DNA of 64,000 bases, from positions 806,001-870,000 of the forward strand of contig NZ_AP019649.1 in NCBI RefSeq assembly GCF_009938165.1, given 5' to 3'. The notes below the pieces were generated by a model that was not told where the DNA came from, ran no database searches, and saw only the letters and a list, made by a program, of their open reading frames with translations. The stretch is from Vibrio taketomensis. GTDB taxonomy: Bacteria > Pseudomonadota > Gammaproteobacteria > Enterobacterales > Vibrionaceae. The position numbers and the translations under genes are program-made. Every line of letters begins with the position of its first letter. Position 1 is the stretch's first letter. This document shows positions 1-10,081 of this stretch, in pieces.

Positions 1-1
1 T

Positions 2-1165
2 GACGCAACTGTAGCAACTTGGCACAAACAACCTGGCGACAAGGTTGAGCGTGATGAAGTGTTGGTTGATATTGAGACCGATAAGGTGGTTCTTGAAGTG
101 CCAGCACCAGATGCCGGTATTTTGGAAGCAATCATCGAGATTGAAGGTGCGACCGTACTATCTAAGCAGCTACTGGCCAAGCTAAAACTTGGAGCGGTGG
201 CAGGTGAGCCAACGACGGATACGACAGAAGAAACTCAAGCGTCACCTGACAAGCGTCATAAAGCGTCACTAACGGAAGAAAGTAATGATGCTCTTAGCCC
301 TGCAGTTCGTCGTTTGATGTCTGAACATGGCCTTGAAGCGTCGCAAGTGAAAGGCTCAGGTGTTGGTGGTCGTATTACTCGTGAAGATGTGGAAGCTTAC
401 TTAGCCAATGCGAAATCTGAGCCTGTGACTGCGAAACAACCTGAGGTTCAGGCACCAGCCGCAGCGCGCAGTGAGAAGCGTGTTCCAATGACGCGTCTAC
501 GTAAGACCGTAGCGAATCGACTATTGGAAGCGAAAAACAGCACAGCAATGCTCACCACGTTTAACGAAGTGAACATGAAGCCAATTATGGACTTACGTGC
601 TCAGTACAAAGACCAATTCGAGAAACGTCACGGTATTCGCCTTGGTTTTATGTCGTTCTACGTAAAAGCGGTAACCGAAGCATTAAAACGTTACCCAGAA
701 GTGAACGCTTCTATTGATGGCGACGATATTGTTTATCACAACTTTTTTGATATCAGCATGGCAGTATCAACGCCACGTGGTTTAGTGACTCCAGTTCTAA
801 AAGACTGTGACACACTAGGTTTTGCTGATATTGAAAAAGGCATCAAAGATCTCGCGATTAAAGGCCGTGACGGCAAACTCACAGTCGATGAGTTGATGGG
901 CGGTAATTTTACCATCACTAACGGCGGTGTGTTCGGTTCATTGATGTCGACACCAATCATCAACCCACCTCAGTCAGCGATTTTGGGTATGCACAAAATC
1001 CAAGACCGTCCAATGGCTGTGGATGGAAAGGTAGAAATCCTACCAATGATGTATTTGGCTCTTTCTTACGATCACCGCTTAATCGATGGTCGTGAGTCAG
1101 TTGGTTTCTTAGTAACCATTAAGGAACTACTGGAAGATCCAGCACGTCTGTTATTAGACGTTTAA
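2..1165 (+). CDS. sucB: Dihydrolipoyllysine succinyltransferase, E2 of 2-oxoglutarate dehydrogenase (5' truncated by window edge)
   Basis: E2 core enzyme of the 2-oxoglutarate dehydrogenase complex; it moves the succinyl group from the E1 intermediate to CoA through a lipoyl arm. The frame is open from base 2, so the first residues lie outside the window. The visible part begins inside the lipoyl domain, with the lipoylated lysine in the ETDKV motif at bases 74-88. An Ala/Pro/Thr linker follows, then the E3-binding domain ([12 protein letters not shown] at about 299-334) and the catalytic acyltransferase domain ending with the active-site DHRLIDG motif near 1072-1092. sucC and sucD follow on the same strand, as in the sdhCDAB-sucABCD operon. 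Identification is firm; only the N-terminus is missing. Confidence 0.96.
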   Translation, partial: DATVATWHKQPGDKVERDEVLVDIETDKVVLEVPAPDAGILEAIIEIEGATVLSKQLLAKLKLGAVAGEPTTDTTEETQASPDKRHKASLTEESNDALSPAVRRLMSEHGLEASQVKGSGVGGRITREDVEAYLANAKSEPVTAKQPEVQAPAAARSEKRVPMTRLRKTVANRLLEAKNSTAMLTTFNEVNMKPIMDLRAQYKDQFEKRHGIRLGFMSFYVKAVTEALKRYPEVNASIDGDDIVYHNFFDISMAVSTPRGLVTPVLKDCDTLGFADIEKGIKDLAIKGRDGKLTVDELMGGNFTITNGGVFGSLMSTPIINPPQSAILGMHKIQDRPMAVDGKVEILPMMYLALSYDHRLIDGRESVGFLVTIKELLEDPARLLLDV

Positions 1166-1172
1166 TATCGCT

Positions 1173-1205
1173 AAAACGTCGAGTTGTCTTCGATGACTCG
1201 ACGTT
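1173..1205 (+). promoter_or_regulatory. Perfect 10-bp hairpin between sucB and sucC
   Basis: The arms AACGTCGAGT and ACTCGACGTT pair perfectly around a loop of about 11 bases, a few bases after the sucB stop codon. No run of T follows, so this is not a standard intrinsic terminator. In a polycistronic suc transcript it could stabilise the upstream RNA or mark a processing point. The function is inferred only. Confidence 0.5.
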
Positions 1206-1365
1206 GCAAGCGCAATGGGGCTAGACTGGCTCAACTGTTTAGCCTTCATTTGAATCGCATTGCGGTTTATTTGAGAAGACCCTACAGACGTGTATAACGC
1301 AGAGTTCAACTGCGACGTTATGGAAATAATAAATCCCTCTAGGGAATAACAAACGGAATATCAAA

Positions 1366-2532
1366 ATGAATTTGCATGAATACCAAGCCAAACAGCTGTT
1401 TGCAGAATTCGGTTTGCCTGTACCGGAAGGCTATGCTTGTGATACCCCGCAAGAAGCGTTCGAAGCAGCAGGTCGCATTAGCACTGAAAAGAAAGTGGTC
1501 AAGTGTCAGGTTCACGCTGGTGGTCGCGGCAAAGCGGGTGGCGTAGAACTACACGATACCAAAGAAGGCGTGAAAGAGTTTGCGCAAAAGTGGCTAGGCA
1601 AAAATCTAGTGACATACCAGACAGATGCCAATGGTCAGCCAGTGTCTAAGATATTGGTTGAAGAAGCTTCTGACATTGCTAATGAGCTTTACTTGGGTGC
1701 GGTAGTTGATCGCTCAACACGTCGCATTGTATTCATGGCATCAACCGAAGGTGGTGTGGAAATCGAGAAAGTGGCGGAAGAAACGCCAGAGCTCATTCAC
1801 AAAGCCGCCATCGATCCGCTAGTGGGTCCACAGGCTTATCAAGGCCGTGAACTGGCATTCAAACTTGGTCTTAAAGGTGACCAAATCAAACAATTTGTGA
1901 AGATCTTTGTTGGTCTGGGCGAAATGTTTGCTCAATACGATCTGGCACTGCTAGAAATTAACCCTCTGGTTATCACTGGTGCGGGTGATCTTCTGTGTCT
2001 AGATGGCAAGATTAATATCGACTCTAACGCGCTTTACCGTCAGCCAAAGTTGCGTGAGATGCACGATCCTTCACAAGAAGATGAGCGCGAAGCACATGCG
2101 GCGCAATGGGAACTGAACTATGTAGCACTTGATGGCAACATCGGCTGTATGGTTAACGGTGCTGGTCTTGCTATGGGTACGATGGACATCGTTAACCTTC
2201 ATGGTGGCCAACCAGCAAACTTTCTTGACGTTGGCGGCGGTGCGACCAAAGAGCGCGTAACTGAAGCATTTAAGATCATCCTATCTGACAGCAATGTCAA
2301 AGCAGTACTGGTGAATATATTTGGTGGCATTGTTCGTTGTGACCTTATTGCGGAAGGTATTATCGGCGCTGTCGAAGAAGTCGGGGTTGAAGTACCGGTT
2401 GTTGTTCGTCTAGAAGGTAACAATGCCCCCCTAGGCTCGCAAAAATTGGCTGAAAGTGGTCTAAATATTATCGCTGCAAACTCTCTAACTGAAGCAGCAG
2501 AAAAAGTCGTTGCGGCAGCGGAGGGCAACTAA
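1366..2532 (+). CDS. sucC: Succinyl-CoA synthetase (ADP-forming) beta subunit
   Basis: Beta subunit of succinate-CoA ligase, the TCA-cycle step that makes ATP (or GTP) from succinyl-CoA. The protein is 388 residues, the standard length. It starts with the typical [12 protein letters not shown] sequence of the ATP-grasp fold and contains the glycine-rich segment [11 protein letters not shown] near residues 46-56 and the conserved [10 protein letters not shown] segment near residue 320. The ATG at 1366 gives the family N-terminus. It lies 200 bases after sucB, and its stop codon overlaps the sucD start by one base (TAATG), so the two subunits are translationally coupled. Confidence 0.98.
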   Translation: MNLHEYQAKQLFAEFGLPVPEGYACDTPQEAFEAAGRISTEKKVVKCQVHAGGRGKAGGVELHDTKEGVKEFAQKWLGKNLVTYQTDANGQPVSKILVEEASDIANELYLGAVVDRSTRRIVFMASTEGGVEIEKVAEETPELIHKAAIDPLVGPQAYQGRELAFKLGLKGDQIKQFVKIFVGLGEMFAQYDLALLEINPLVITGAGDLLCLDGKINIDSNALYRQPKLREMHDPSQEDEREAHAAQWELNYVALDGNIGCMVNGAGLAMGTMDIVNLHGGQPANFLDVGGGATKERVTEAFKIILSDSNVKAVLVNIFGGIVRCDLIAEGIIGAVEEVGVEVPVVVRLEGNNAPLGSQKLAESGLNIIAANSLTEAAEKVVAAAEGN

Positions 2533-3404
2533 TGTCAGTACTAATTAATAAAGAGACTAAAGTTATCTGTCAGGGTTTCACGGGTGGTCAAGGTACTTTT
2601 CACTCAGAGCAAGCCATCGCTTACGGCACGCAAATGGTAGGTGGTGTATCGCCTGGTAAAGGTGGCCAGATGCATTTGGGCCTTCCAGTGTTCAATACTG
2701 TACGTGAAGCTGTTGAAGTGACCGGGGCGACAGCTTCAGTTATCTACGTACCTGCGCCTTTCTGTAAAGATGCTATTCTGGAAGCGATTGATGCAGGTAT
2801 CAAATTGATCGTAACGATCACTGAAGGCATTCCAACTCTTGATTTACTGGATGTGAAAGTTCGCTTGGACGAAGCTGGCGTTGTAATGATTGGTCCTAAC
2901 TGTCCGGGTGTTATCACTCCAGGTGAGTGTAAGATTGGTATTATGCCAGGCCATATTCATAAGAAGGGCAAAGTGGGTATTGTCTCTCGTTCAGGTACTT
3001 TGACTTATGAAGCGGTTAAGCAGACAACTGACGAAGGTTTCGGCCAGTCAACGTGTGTCGGTATTGGTGGTGACCCAATCCCTGGTTCAAACTTTATTGA
3101 TATTCTAAAGCTGTTCCAACAAGACCCAGAAACTGAAGCAATCGTAATGATCGGTGAAATCGGTGGGACTGCGGAAGAAGAAGCTGCGGCATTTATCAAA
3201 GATAATGTGACTAAGCCAGTCGTATCGTACATCGCGGGTGTAACCGCGCCCCCAGGGAAGCGCATGGGCCATGCGGGCGCGATTATCTCGGGTGGTAAAG
3301 GTACTGCGGAAGATAAATTCGCAGCCCTTGAAGAAGCCGGCGTTAAAACCGTGAAATCACTCGCCGATATTGGTAAAGCATTGCGCGAAGTGACGGGATG
3401 GTAA
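2532..3404 (+). CDS. sucD: Succinyl-CoA synthetase alpha subunit
   Basis: Alpha subunit of succinate-CoA ligase; it binds CoA through an N-terminal Rossmann fold and carries the phosphohistidine. The protein is 290 residues, normal for the family. The CoA-binding segment [15 protein letters not shown] is near residues 15-29, and [17 protein letters not shown] near residues 245-261 contains the active-site histidine that becomes phosphorylated. It overlaps sucC by one base and ends the TCA operon; an intrinsic terminator follows within 25 bases. Confidence 0.98.
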   Translation: MSVLINKETKVICQGFTGGQGTFHSEQAIAYGTQMVGGVSPGKGGQMHLGLPVFNTVREAVEVTGATASVIYVPAPFCKDAILEAIDAGIKLIVTITEGIPTLDLLDVKVRLDEAGVVMIGPNCPGVITPGECKIGIMPGHIHKKGKVGIVSRSGTLTYEAVKQTTDEGFGQSTCVGIGGDPIPGSNFIDILKLFQQDPETEAIVMIGEIGGTAEEEAAAFIKDNVTKPVVSYIAGVTAPPGKRMGHAGAIISGGKGTAEDKFAALEEAGVKTVKSLADIGKALREVTGW

Positions 3405-3424
3405 GATAACCCCAACAAAACCCA

Positions 3425-3455
3425 AAGGCTCAGCTTATGCTGGGCCTTCTTTTTT
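3425..3455 (+). terminator. Intrinsic terminator of the suc operon
   Basis: A 10-bp stem (AAGGCTCAGC with GCTGGGCCTT, one G-T wobble) with a TTAT loop is followed by CTTTTTT. It lies 20 bases after the sucD stop codon. Confidence 0.9.
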
Positions 3456-3496
3456 AGTCATTCCCAATCACAAGAGATCGATTGCGATTGCTTAGG

Positions 3497-3778
3497 CTAT
3501 TGCAACTTCGCTTCTATTGCCGCTAAGCGTTGGGTTAATTCTTTAACTTGTGCTTCGAGTTCGTTAATACGATCAATTTGCGATGGCTCTTTCACCGCGA
3601 CTTCAACCTTGGGGACTCGTTGTGAGTTTTTCCAACTCTTGATTGTGCTGATAAGTGCTGGCATCGGGACGGATGATGTGAGTCTTGCTTTCACTAAAGC
3701 GACGGTTGGCTCTTTGCCTTCTTTGCTCAGTTGTGTGATGACTTGCTCAAGCTCTCGGCTTACGTCTTGGGTAATCAT
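3497..3778 (-). CDS. Small KfrA-N-like putative DNA-binding protein with C-terminal coiled coil
   Basis: This 93-residue protein has no assigned function. Its first half (VSRELEQVITQLSKEGKEP, then TVALVKARL) resembles the helical N-terminal domain of KfrA-type plasmid-region DNA-binding proteins, in which the pattern 'EGxxPTVAxVRxRL' is typical. The last 25 or so residues form a heptad-rich coiled coil (INELEAQVKELTQRLAAIEAKL), suggesting a dimer. It is convergent with sucD and stands alone, with about 500 bases of non-coding DNA upstream. The family link is from pattern recognition; the target is unknown. Confidence 0.7.
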   Translation of the reverse strand: MITQDVSRELEQVITQLSKEGKEPTVALVKARLTSSVPMPALISTIKSWKNSQRVPKVEVAVKEPSQIDRINELEAQVKELTQRLAAIEAKLQ

Positions 3779-4292
3779 GGTCTTTCCTTGTAGCTTTGAA
3801 GGCCTAAAGCCTAATTACGGCTAGTCTACCGTTAAATTGACGACAGTGGGAACGTAAATTGTTGTCCTTTTTGTAAGAGATTGGATATTGGTCTTGTAAG
3901 AGAATGACTAGTGATGGCGCGACGAAGGTATCTCTAAGTTATTGATAAAATGAAAAATTAAATTAAATTAGACACCTGTCTTTACGTTTTTATGTGGCGT
4001 AGTTCATTGTTTTAAGTCGCATTTCAGTTACATTGTGCAACCAAAATTGTCGACTGTTACTCAGTTTTGTCTAGTGCTGAAATCTCTAACAATTACTCAT
4101 ATTTCAGTGACCGGATGACAAGCCTATACCGTGCCTTGGTCTGTCAGTTGCCAAATGCAGTGGAAAACCAGTGATTAAAATGAAACATCAAATACGCTTA
4201 TTCGAATGAGTTAGCGTTTAGTGTGCTTTTGATTATTTAAATAATGGAATTTATTGCAGCTAAATGGGAACTGCCATTAGCAAGGACTAGCC
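3779..4292. other. 514-base non-coding gap with possible mobile-element relic
   Basis: No convincing gene is seen here. It must carry the divergent promoters for the KfrA-like gene and the acetyltransferase gene. AT-rich repeats (AATTAAATTAAATTA) precede the near-palindrome AGACACCTGTCT at 3970-3981. Read on the minus strand this stretch gives a short tail, KDRCLI and a stop, which could be the remaining end of a decayed element, but no upstream frame is open. I can support no more than that. Confidence 0.4.
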
Positions 4293-4811
4293 GTGACTAT
4301 CGCTACTCGACGAGTAATATTAGTACCTTATAACGAATCTCTATTATCCGATTATATCGTGCTAAATTGCTGCGTTAAAAACCGCTTTTATCTCAATGGA
4401 CCTTACACGGTTTCTAAAGCCAAACAAGAATTTAATCAGTTACTGAACGACAACCAAATATACGCTCGCGCGGTACTTGATAGTTTTACGCATGAGTACA
4501 TAGGTCATATCGCGCTGAGTGATTTATCGCTTCAACCGACGTTGGTGTTTGTTTTCGATAAGAGCTATTGGGGACAAGGTATTGCTGCTGAAGCGTTAGG
4601 TGCTTTTCTTAAAAAAGCTCGCCGAGATCTTTCTCTAACTCACGTATGTGCTGTTAACTCAGTGGAGCATATGGCTGCTATTCGAGTGTTGCAAAAGCTG
4701 GGATTTGAAAATAAAGGCCCTAGCTCGGATGGCGAGGACCAATATGTTGAACATCAATTTACATTCGATGTGGTGGCAGGTGAAAATGCACGACTCGAAA
4801 GCCAATCATGA
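4293..4811 (+). CDS. GNAT family N-acetyltransferase (RimJ/RimL type)
   Basis: Probable acetyl-CoA-dependent N-acetyltransferase of 172 residues. The N-terminal part (TRRVILVPYNESLLSDYI) matches the start of the RimJ/RimL-like subgroup. The acetyl-CoA-binding motif is the segment YWGQGIAAEALGAFL near residues 93-107, and a C-terminal NxxAIRVLQKLGF motif (VEHMAAIRVLQKLGFENKG) closes the fold. The start is a GTG with a weak ribosome site (AAGGACTAG) upstream. The 3' end overlaps the convergent DUF3301 gene by 53 bases. The substrate cannot be told; ribosomal-protein, antibiotic and small-molecule acceptors are all possible. Confidence 0.85.
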   Translation: MTIATRRVILVPYNESLLSDYIVLNCCVKNRFYLNGPYTVSKAKQEFNQLLNDNQIYARAVLDSFTHEYIGHIALSDLSLQPTLVFVFDKSYWGQGIAAEALGAFLKKARRDLSLTHVCAVNSVEHMAAIRVLQKLGFENKGPSSDGEDQYVEHQFTFDVVAGENARLESQS

Positions 4812-5058
4812 TCAGTTCACCTTGATAGCAATCATCGCCTAGCGCGGAAAACTCGAATTGATAGACTGAATGCCAACGCCAGACTCCGTCTGGCGTTTTT
4901 AGTTTATGTGCTTTAAGAGCGGTACTGATCAACTGCAAATCGAGTTGATCGCACTTACGCTGTATCGCGACTTTGGCTAACTCTGATTGACGTCGTTGCT
5001 GCCAAAAAAGCATGCACACGATACATAGCAACAAGATAGCGAACAAATCCGTGATCAT
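4759..5058 (-). CDS. DUF3301 family membrane-anchored protein
   Basis: A 99-residue protein with one N-terminal membrane segment (DLFAILLLCIVCMLFW), followed by a basic region (QQRRQSELAK) and a small soluble domain with the WRWHSVYQFEFSALGDDCYQGEL block typical of DUF3301. It follows the DUF3549 gene on the same strand after 18 bases, so the two are likely co-transcribed. The C-terminal end overlaps the convergent acetyltransferase gene. Function unknown. Confidence 0.85.
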   Translation of the reverse strand: MITDLFAILLLCIVCMLFWQQRRQSELAKVAIQRKCDQLDLQLISTALKAHKLKTPDGVWRWHSVYQFEFSALGDDCYQGELIMIGFRVVHFHLPPHRM

Positions 5059-5076
5059 TATATCTTCTCGTAGTGA

Positions 5077-6114
5077 CTAGGCTTTCGCACTTTGCTGTAG
5101 GTTGAGTAATGCCTGCGCCAATTCCGGAGAAGGGGTTGAATGCAGCAGCGGCAACAGTACTAAGCGTAATTCTGGTAACATCACAAGATCGGCAAATAGT
5201 TGATTGAATAGCGACTGATTTCCAGTTTGTGCCAAGCGAACTAAGAAACGTTCAGCAACGCTTACATCAGTAAGTAAATGCCAGCTTCGGCCTGCAGTAC
5301 CAATTAGTACTTCTTGATGGCTAAGACGAGGGCTGTTCAGCACTTGCTCCAGGATTGGCGCCGAAATATGACGTTCCGCCCCGGATAGAGCACGCATCAG
5401 CGCGGAAAGTAGAAATAAGTCCGGCTCTGGGCTATCGATTTCTGCTTGTGCCAACTCAGCGATGCGCATCGCAAGTTTTTCGGGTAAATCGTTATGCTCG
5501 AGTGCGCCAAGTAAAGCATATAGCGGCTCCGACGGAAGATGTGGCAGGGCTTTACGCACTTCAACACCATTTTGGTCAATTCCGAGACGGGCGCAGATAT
5601 CGGTGATCCCTTGCAAACCGACGGTCTGCCAATTTTGCCAACCAAGGCCTGCTTTAAAGTAATGCTGAGCATGCTCATAGTATTGGCTGCATGGTAGATC
5701 TAAATCTGCGCGAATTTGGCTGTGAAATACCGCCATTTTGTCTTCAGCAGGTTTAAAGGTGTATGGATTGTTGGCCAGCTTTTGTTGCTGATCTTCACTC
5801 ATTTCTTGGCTAAGACGAGTCCCCATCGCTTCAACCACAAACTTAATGAAGTTACCGATATCGGCTTGTTTAAGTAAACCGCGCTCATCCAGTTCAAACT
5901 TGAGAAACCAAATCCATGGTTGTTTGGCTTGATTCCAATAAGCGATAGCGATGTGCGCTTTACGTTGCAGCGGAAACGGGTAAGGTTGATAACCTTTTTC
6001 AATTTGTTCAAAGGTTTGGTTATCGATGACTTTGATTCGGCGACCCAAATCAAAAATTTTAAACTGGCAATCACTGTTACGTAGCAGCTCGCTGAGAGTA
6101 TGAATGGTTTCCAT
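5077..6114 (-). CDS. DUF3549 family protein
   Basis: A soluble protein of 345 residues with no known activity. The N-terminus (METIHTLSELLRNSDCQFKI, then FDLGRRI) and the block PFPLQRKAHIAIAYWN are characteristic of DUF3549, a family almost confined to marine gammaproteobacteria. The C-terminal half is helical and repeat-like (LSALMRALSG, LIGTAGRSWHLLTD), suggesting a HEAT-like scaffold. It is the first gene of a two-gene unit with the DUF3301 protein and is divergent from yqcC-truC. A role with the neighbouring tRNA-modification genes is possible but not shown. Confidence 0.85.
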   Translation of the reverse strand: METIHTLSELLRNSDCQFKIFDLGRRIKVIDNQTFEQIEKGYQPYPFPLQRKAHIAIAYWNQAKQPWIWFLKFELDERGLLKQADIGNFIKFVVEAMGTRLSQEMSEDQQQKLANNPYTFKPAEDKMAVFHSQIRADLDLPCSQYYEHAQHYFKAGLGWQNWQTVGLQGITDICARLGIDQNGVEVRKALPHLPSEPLYALLGALEHNDLPEKLAMRIAELAQAEIDSPEPDLFLLSALMRALSGAERHISAPILEQVLNSPRLSHQEVLIGTAGRSWHLLTDVSVAERFLVRLAQTGNQSLFNQLFADLVMLPELRLVLLPLLHSTPSPELAQALLNLQQSAKA

Positions 6115-6190
6115 GCAAGACTTTTCCTAACTGACTTTCCCTTATAAATGGTACTCTATAGGCTAATTTCAAGGTCAGCGACAAAGATAA

Positions 6191-6505
6191 ATGAAACAAG
6201 ATACTCCGCTCACGGATTTACTTAGTGAGCTAGAGCTGCAGCTTCGTGCCGCCGAGCTTTGGCAAGACAGCATGCCTAGTGAGCAAGCGCTAGCCAGCCA
6301 GCAACCCTTTGCTCTCGATACCCTAGAGCCTCACCAATGGCTGCAATGGATATTTTTGCCACGTATGTACGCTTTGATTGAGGCAGAGCAAGCGTTACCA
6401 AGAGGGTTTGCTTTAGCACCGTATTTTGAAGAGTGCTGGAAGCTGCAAAGCGAGTATTTAAGTATTATTGCGGTGATTCGCCAAATAGATTCAGAGGCAG
6501 CTTAG
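6191..6505 (+). CDS. YqcC family protein
   Basis: A 104-residue helical protein of the YqcC family, found in front of the tRNA pseudouridine synthase gene truC in many gammaproteobacteria. The conserved block HQWLQWIFLPRMYALIEAEQ is at about residues 48-68, and a second, LPRGFALAPYFEECWK, follows. Its TAG stop codon is directly followed by the GTG start of truC, so translation is probably coupled. Its function is unknown; partnership with TruC is inferred from the conserved pairing. Confidence 0.9.
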   Translation: MKQDTPLTDLLSELELQLRAAELWQDSMPSEQALASQQPFALDTLEPHQWLQWIFLPRMYALIEAEQALPRGFALAPYFEECWKLQSEYLSIIAVIRQIDSEAA

Positions 6506-7231
6506 GTGTTAGACATCATTTATCAAGATGCGTATTTCGTCGCAGTGAATAAACCAGCTGGTATGTTGGTTCATCGTAGTTGGTTGGATAAGCATGAAAC
6601 GCAGTTTGTCATGCAAACTTTGCGTGATCAAATCGGCCAACATGTGTTTCCACTTCATCGTTTAGACAGACCGACGTCTGGCGTGTTGATTTTCGCACTT
6701 TCCAGTGAAATAGCCGCGCAAGTGATGCCAATGTTTGCCAACCATGAGATGAAGAAAACCTATCATGCGATTGTGCGTGGTTGGATCGAAGAGGGCGGTA
6801 CTCTCGATTATCCACTTAAAGTGGAGCTGGATAAAATCGCCGACAAATTTGCTAGCCAAGAGAAAGAAGCACAAGAGGCAGTCACCGACTATCAGCCGTT
6901 AGCCAAAGTGGAAGTGCCACATTCAACCGGCCGTTTTCCGACGACGCGTTACTGTTTGATGGAGCTGAATCCGCATACAGGGCGTAAACATCAACTTCGT
7001 CGTCATATGGCACACCTTCGTCATCCTATGGTGGGAGATACCACTCACGGTGATGGCAAGCACAATAAGTTGTTTCGTGATGTCTATGATTCACACCGTC
7101 TGCTTTTGCATGCGACCAGTTTGGAGTTTGTTCATCCATTTAGTGGCGAGACATTGGTGATCAAAGCTGGTTTTGATAGCACATGGCATCGATTATTTGA
7201 TTTGTTTGAGTGGCATGCCCCGCAGGTGTAA
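6506..7231 (+). CDS. truC: tRNA pseudouridine(65) synthase TruC
   Basis: Converts U65 in the acceptor-stem/T-arm region of certain tRNAs to pseudouridine. The protein has 241 residues and the RluA-type fold. The catalytic aspartate lies in FPLHRLDRPTSGVLIFA (near residues 49-65) and the conserved LNPHTGRKHQLRRHMA block lies near 155-170. The start is a GTG directly following the yqcC stop codon. The downstream hairpin at 7244-7273 ends the transcript. Confidence 0.95.
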   Translation: MLDIIYQDAYFVAVNKPAGMLVHRSWLDKHETQFVMQTLRDQIGQHVFPLHRLDRPTSGVLIFALSSEIAAQVMPMFANHEMKKTYHAIVRGWIEEGGTLDYPLKVELDKIADKFASQEKEAQEAVTDYQPLAKVEVPHSTGRFPTTRYCLMELNPHTGRKHQLRRHMAHLRHPMVGDTTHGDGKHNKLFRDVYDSHRLLLHATSLEFVHPFSGETLVIKAGFDSTWHRLFDLFEWHAPQV

Positions 7232-7243
7232 TCGAGCAGTAAT

Positions 7244-7273
7244 AAAAAAGCCCTCAATTGAGGGCTTTCGTTT
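7244..7273. terminator. Bidirectional terminator between truC and dxs
   Basis: The perfect inverted repeat AAAGCCCTCA/TGAGGGCTTT is flanked by a run of A on one side and T-rich sequence on the other. It lies between two convergent genes and can serve both. Confidence 0.9.
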
Positions 7274-7289
7274 ACTTATCTGTTGGGCG

Positions 7290-9155
7290 TTATTTTGCTA
7301 GGTAAGCACGAATTGACTGCTCAATTCCTTTGGCATCTAAACCTAGGTCAGCGTGCAATTCTTCTTGTGTTCCTTGAGCGACAAATTCGTCAGGCAGGCC
7401 AAGATTGAGTACTGGCTTAATCAATTTCTCTTGCATCATAAACTCAACCACACCCGCACCCGCACCACCGGCAATCGCATTTTCTTCGATGGTGACCAGA
7501 ACATCATGGTCAGCAACCAATTGTTTGATTAAGTCATGATCCAAAGGCTTAGCAAAGCGCATATCGGCAACCGTTGCGTTAAGAGCTTCCGCCGCTTCAA
7601 GTGCGTTTGGCATAAAGGTGCCAAAGTTTAGAATCGCAACTTTCTCGCCTTGGCGAACCATGCGACCTTTACCGATTTCTAACGCGGTAAACTCTTGGTC
7701 AATGGCTGTGCCCATGCCGCTGCCTCGAGGGTAACGAACTGCACTAGGCCCTTGATGTTTATGACCGGTGTAGAGCATTTGACGACATTCGTTCTCGTCG
7801 CTCGGGGTCATGATCACCATATTCGGGATACAGCGCATAAAGCTAATATCAAATGCGCCTTGGTGAGTTTGACCGTCTGCGCCAACGAGACCGGCACGGT
7901 CGATAGCAAACATCACGGGTAAATTCATAATCGCGACATCGTGGATTAGCTGATCGTAACCACGCTGTAGGAACGTAGAGTAGATAGCGACAATCGGGTT
8001 GTAGTCCGCAATCGCCATACCCGTAGCTAACGTTACGGCGTGTTGTTCAGCAATCGCTACGTCGAAATATTGCTCTGGGTACTCTTTTGAGAAGCGAACC
8101 ATGCCTGAACCTTCGCGCATCGCTGGCGTAATCGCCATCAGCTTAGGATCTTGCGCGGCCATATCACATAGGAAATCGCCGAAAATCTTCGAGAAAGTTG
8201 GTTTGCCGCTGCTACTTTTTGGCAAGCTAGAGTGGCTTGGGTCGAATTTAGGTACGCCATGATAACCAATCGGATCTTTCTCAGCTGGTTCATAACCCTT
8301 ACCCTTTTTGGTCATAATGTGTAGGAACTGCGGGCCTTTCAGTTCACGCATGTTCTTCAACGTTTTGACCAACTCGATCACATCGTGGCCGTCAACAGGG
8401 CCGATGTAATTAAAGCCAAGTTCTTCAAACAGGGTGCCCGGAATGACCATCCCTTTGAGATGCTCTTCAGTGCGACGAACAAGCTCTTTAATTGGTGGTA
8501 CACCGGAAAGTACGCGCTTTCCACCTTCGCGAATCGAGGTGTAAAAATTACCCGAGAGTAGCTGTGCAAGGTGATTGTTTAGGGCGCCCACGTTTTCGGA
8601 AATCGACATTTCATTGTCGTTGAGAATCACCAGCATATCTGGGTGAATATCACCAGCATGGTTCATCGCTTCAAATGCCATGCCCGCAGTAATCGCACCA
8701 TCACCAATCACACTGACGACTTTACGGTTTTGATTTTCTTTTTGCGCACAGATGGCCATGCCAAGCGCTGCACTGATCGATGTTGATGAGTGACCCACCG
8801 ACAAAGTGTCGAACTCGCTTTCTTCACGCCAAGGAAACGGGTGTAAACCGTCTTTTTGACGGATGGTTGGCATCTGCTCACGACGACCAGTTAGAATTTT
8901 GTGCGGGTATGCTTGATGGCCTACGTCCCAAATAAGTTGGTCAAATGGAGTGTTATAGACGTAGTGAAGCGCCACGGTTAGTTCAACCGTGCCCAATCCT
9001 GAAGCCAAGTGCCCACTTGACTGGCTTACAGAGTTTAATAAGTACGTGCGTAACTCATCACATAGCTTAGGTAGACTTTCTTTCGGAAGACTACGTAGCT
9101 CAATTGGCGTGTCAGCCAGTGCGAGAGTCGGATACTTTGAAATATCAAGAGTCAT
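7290..9155 (-). CDS. dxs: 1-deoxy-D-xylulose-5-phosphate synthase
   Basis: First enzyme of the MEP isoprenoid pathway: a thiamine-diphosphate enzyme that condenses pyruvate with glyceraldehyde 3-phosphate. The protein is 621 residues, as usual. The thiamine-diphosphate motif [18 protein letters not shown] is near residues 151-168. The transketolase pyrimidine-binding domain contains [16 protein letters not shown] near 367, and the YPRGSG segment lies near 475. It is the last gene of the xseB-ispA-dxs operon, 20 bases after ispA, which places DXP synthesis and farnesyl diphosphate synthesis under one transcript. Confidence 0.98.
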   Translation of the reverse strand: MTLDISKYPTLALADTPIELRSLPKESLPKLCDELRTYLLNSVSQSSGHLASGLGTVELTVALHYVYNTPFDQLIWDVGHQAYPHKILTGRREQMPTIRQKDGLHPFPWREESEFDTLSVGHSSTSISAALGMAICAQKENQNRKVVSVIGDGAITAGMAFEAMNHAGDIHPDMLVILNDNEMSISENVGALNNHLAQLLSGNFYTSIREGGKRVLSGVPPIKELVRRTEEHLKGMVIPGTLFEELGFNYIGPVDGHDVIELVKTLKNMRELKGPQFLHIMTKKGKGYEPAEKDPIGYHGVPKFDPSHSSLPKSSSGKPTFSKIFGDFLCDMAAQDPKLMAITPAMREGSGMVRFSKEYPEQYFDVAIAEQHAVTLATGMAIADYNPIVAIYSTFLQRGYDQLIHDVAIMNLPVMFAIDRAGLVGADGQTHQGAFDISFMRCIPNMVIMTPSDENECRQMLYTGHKHQGPSAVRYPRGSGMGTAIDQEFTALEIGKGRMVRQGEKVAILNFGTFMPNALEAAEALNATVADMRFAKPLDHDLIKQLVADHDVLVTIEENAIAGGAGAGVVEFMMQEKLIKPVLNLGLPDEFVAQGTQEELHADLGLDAKGIEQSIRAYLAK

Positions 9156-9175
9156 AATTATGCGCGCTTGTAATG

Positions 9176-10060
9176 TTAGTTTTTGCGCTCGATGACATAT
9201 CGGGCGAACTCTTCCAATAACTCAGTATTGTATGGTATTGCGTCCAGCGCTTGAAGTGCATCCTGTAATAGATTATTCGCTTTATCTATTGCACCTTGTA
9301 ACCCAAGTAGTGCTGGATAAGTACTTTTGTTCAATTCTTGATCTGAACCTTGTGGTTTACCCAGAGTTTCAGTGTCACTAATGATGTCAAGAATATCGTC
9401 TTGAACTTGAAACGCGAGACCAATGGCATCGGCGTATTTGTCCAGTAATGGTAGCACGGCAATGCCTTTGTCACCTGCAGCGAGTGCGCCAAGACGAATC
9501 GCGCACTTCATTAGCGCACCGGTTTTATTGCGGTGAATTTCTTCCAGTTCACTCAGTGCAACTTTTTGATTTTCAGCAAGTAAATCGAGAGATTGCCCTA
9601 AGCACATACCAGCAGCACCGGATGCTTCAGCGAGCGCTTTCACCATTTTAATACGTGCAGATTCAGCATTTGGGTTCAATTGACCGTCAGCCAAAATAGT
9701 AAAGGCGAGGGTTTGCAATGCATCGCCGGTCAGGATCGCTGTCGCTTCATCAAACTTGATATGGCAAGTTGGTTGTCCTCGGCGCAGTTCATCATCATCC
9801 ATGGCAGGTAAATCATCATGAATTAACGAATAAGCATGAATACATTCTACGGCAGATGCTGGTGTATCGAGGTCTTCGACTTCACAGCCAAGCATTTGGC
9901 CTGTGATGTAAACCAAAAATGGACGAGCACGTTTGCCGCCAAGCAGCAGCCCGTAGCGCATCGCATCGACCAAACGATGGTTTTGGTGTGGCAGTTGGTT
10001 TAACCACCATTCTAATTGTTGATTATTTCGTTGCTGAAATGAGAGTAAAGCCTCTTGCAT
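9176..10060 (-). CDS. ispA: (2E,6E)-farnesyl diphosphate synthase
   Basis: Prenyl transferase that adds two isopentenyl units to dimethylallyl diphosphate to give farnesyl diphosphate, the precursor of quinones and undecaprenyl phosphate. The first aspartate-rich motif is DDLPAMDDD, with the GKRARP block before it; the second is QDDILDI. The frame is open six codons further upstream to a TTG, but the ATG at 10060 ([14 protein letters not shown]) gives the usual N-terminus and a 294-residue protein, so I chose it. It lies 21 bases after xseB. Confidence 0.95.
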   Translation of the reverse strand: MQEALLSFQQRNNQQLEWWLNQLPHQNHRLVDAMRYGLLLGGKRARPFLVYITGQMLGCEVEDLDTPASAVECIHAYSLIHDDLPAMDDDELRRGQPTCHIKFDEATAILTGDALQTLAFTILADGQLNPNAESARIKMVKALAEASGAAGMCLGQSLDLLAENQKVALSELEEIHRNKTGALMKCAIRLGALAAGDKGIAVLPLLDKYADAIGLAFQVQDDILDIISDTETLGKPQGSDQELNKSTYPALLGLQGAIDKANNLLQDALQALDAIPYNTELLEEFARYVIERKN

Positions 10061-10081
10061 GGCGCGATCTTCTAACAAAAA

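Noticed and set aside
3005..3418. 137-residue open frame on the minus strand inside sucD
   Set aside because: It is a shadow of sucD: no family resemblance, no ribosome site, and the plus strand is a fully conserved gene.
3405..3460. 3'-UTR-derived small RNA after sucD, like SdhX of E. coli
   Set aside because: Only about 50 bases lie between the stop codon and the end of the terminator, and no SdhX-like seed is visible.
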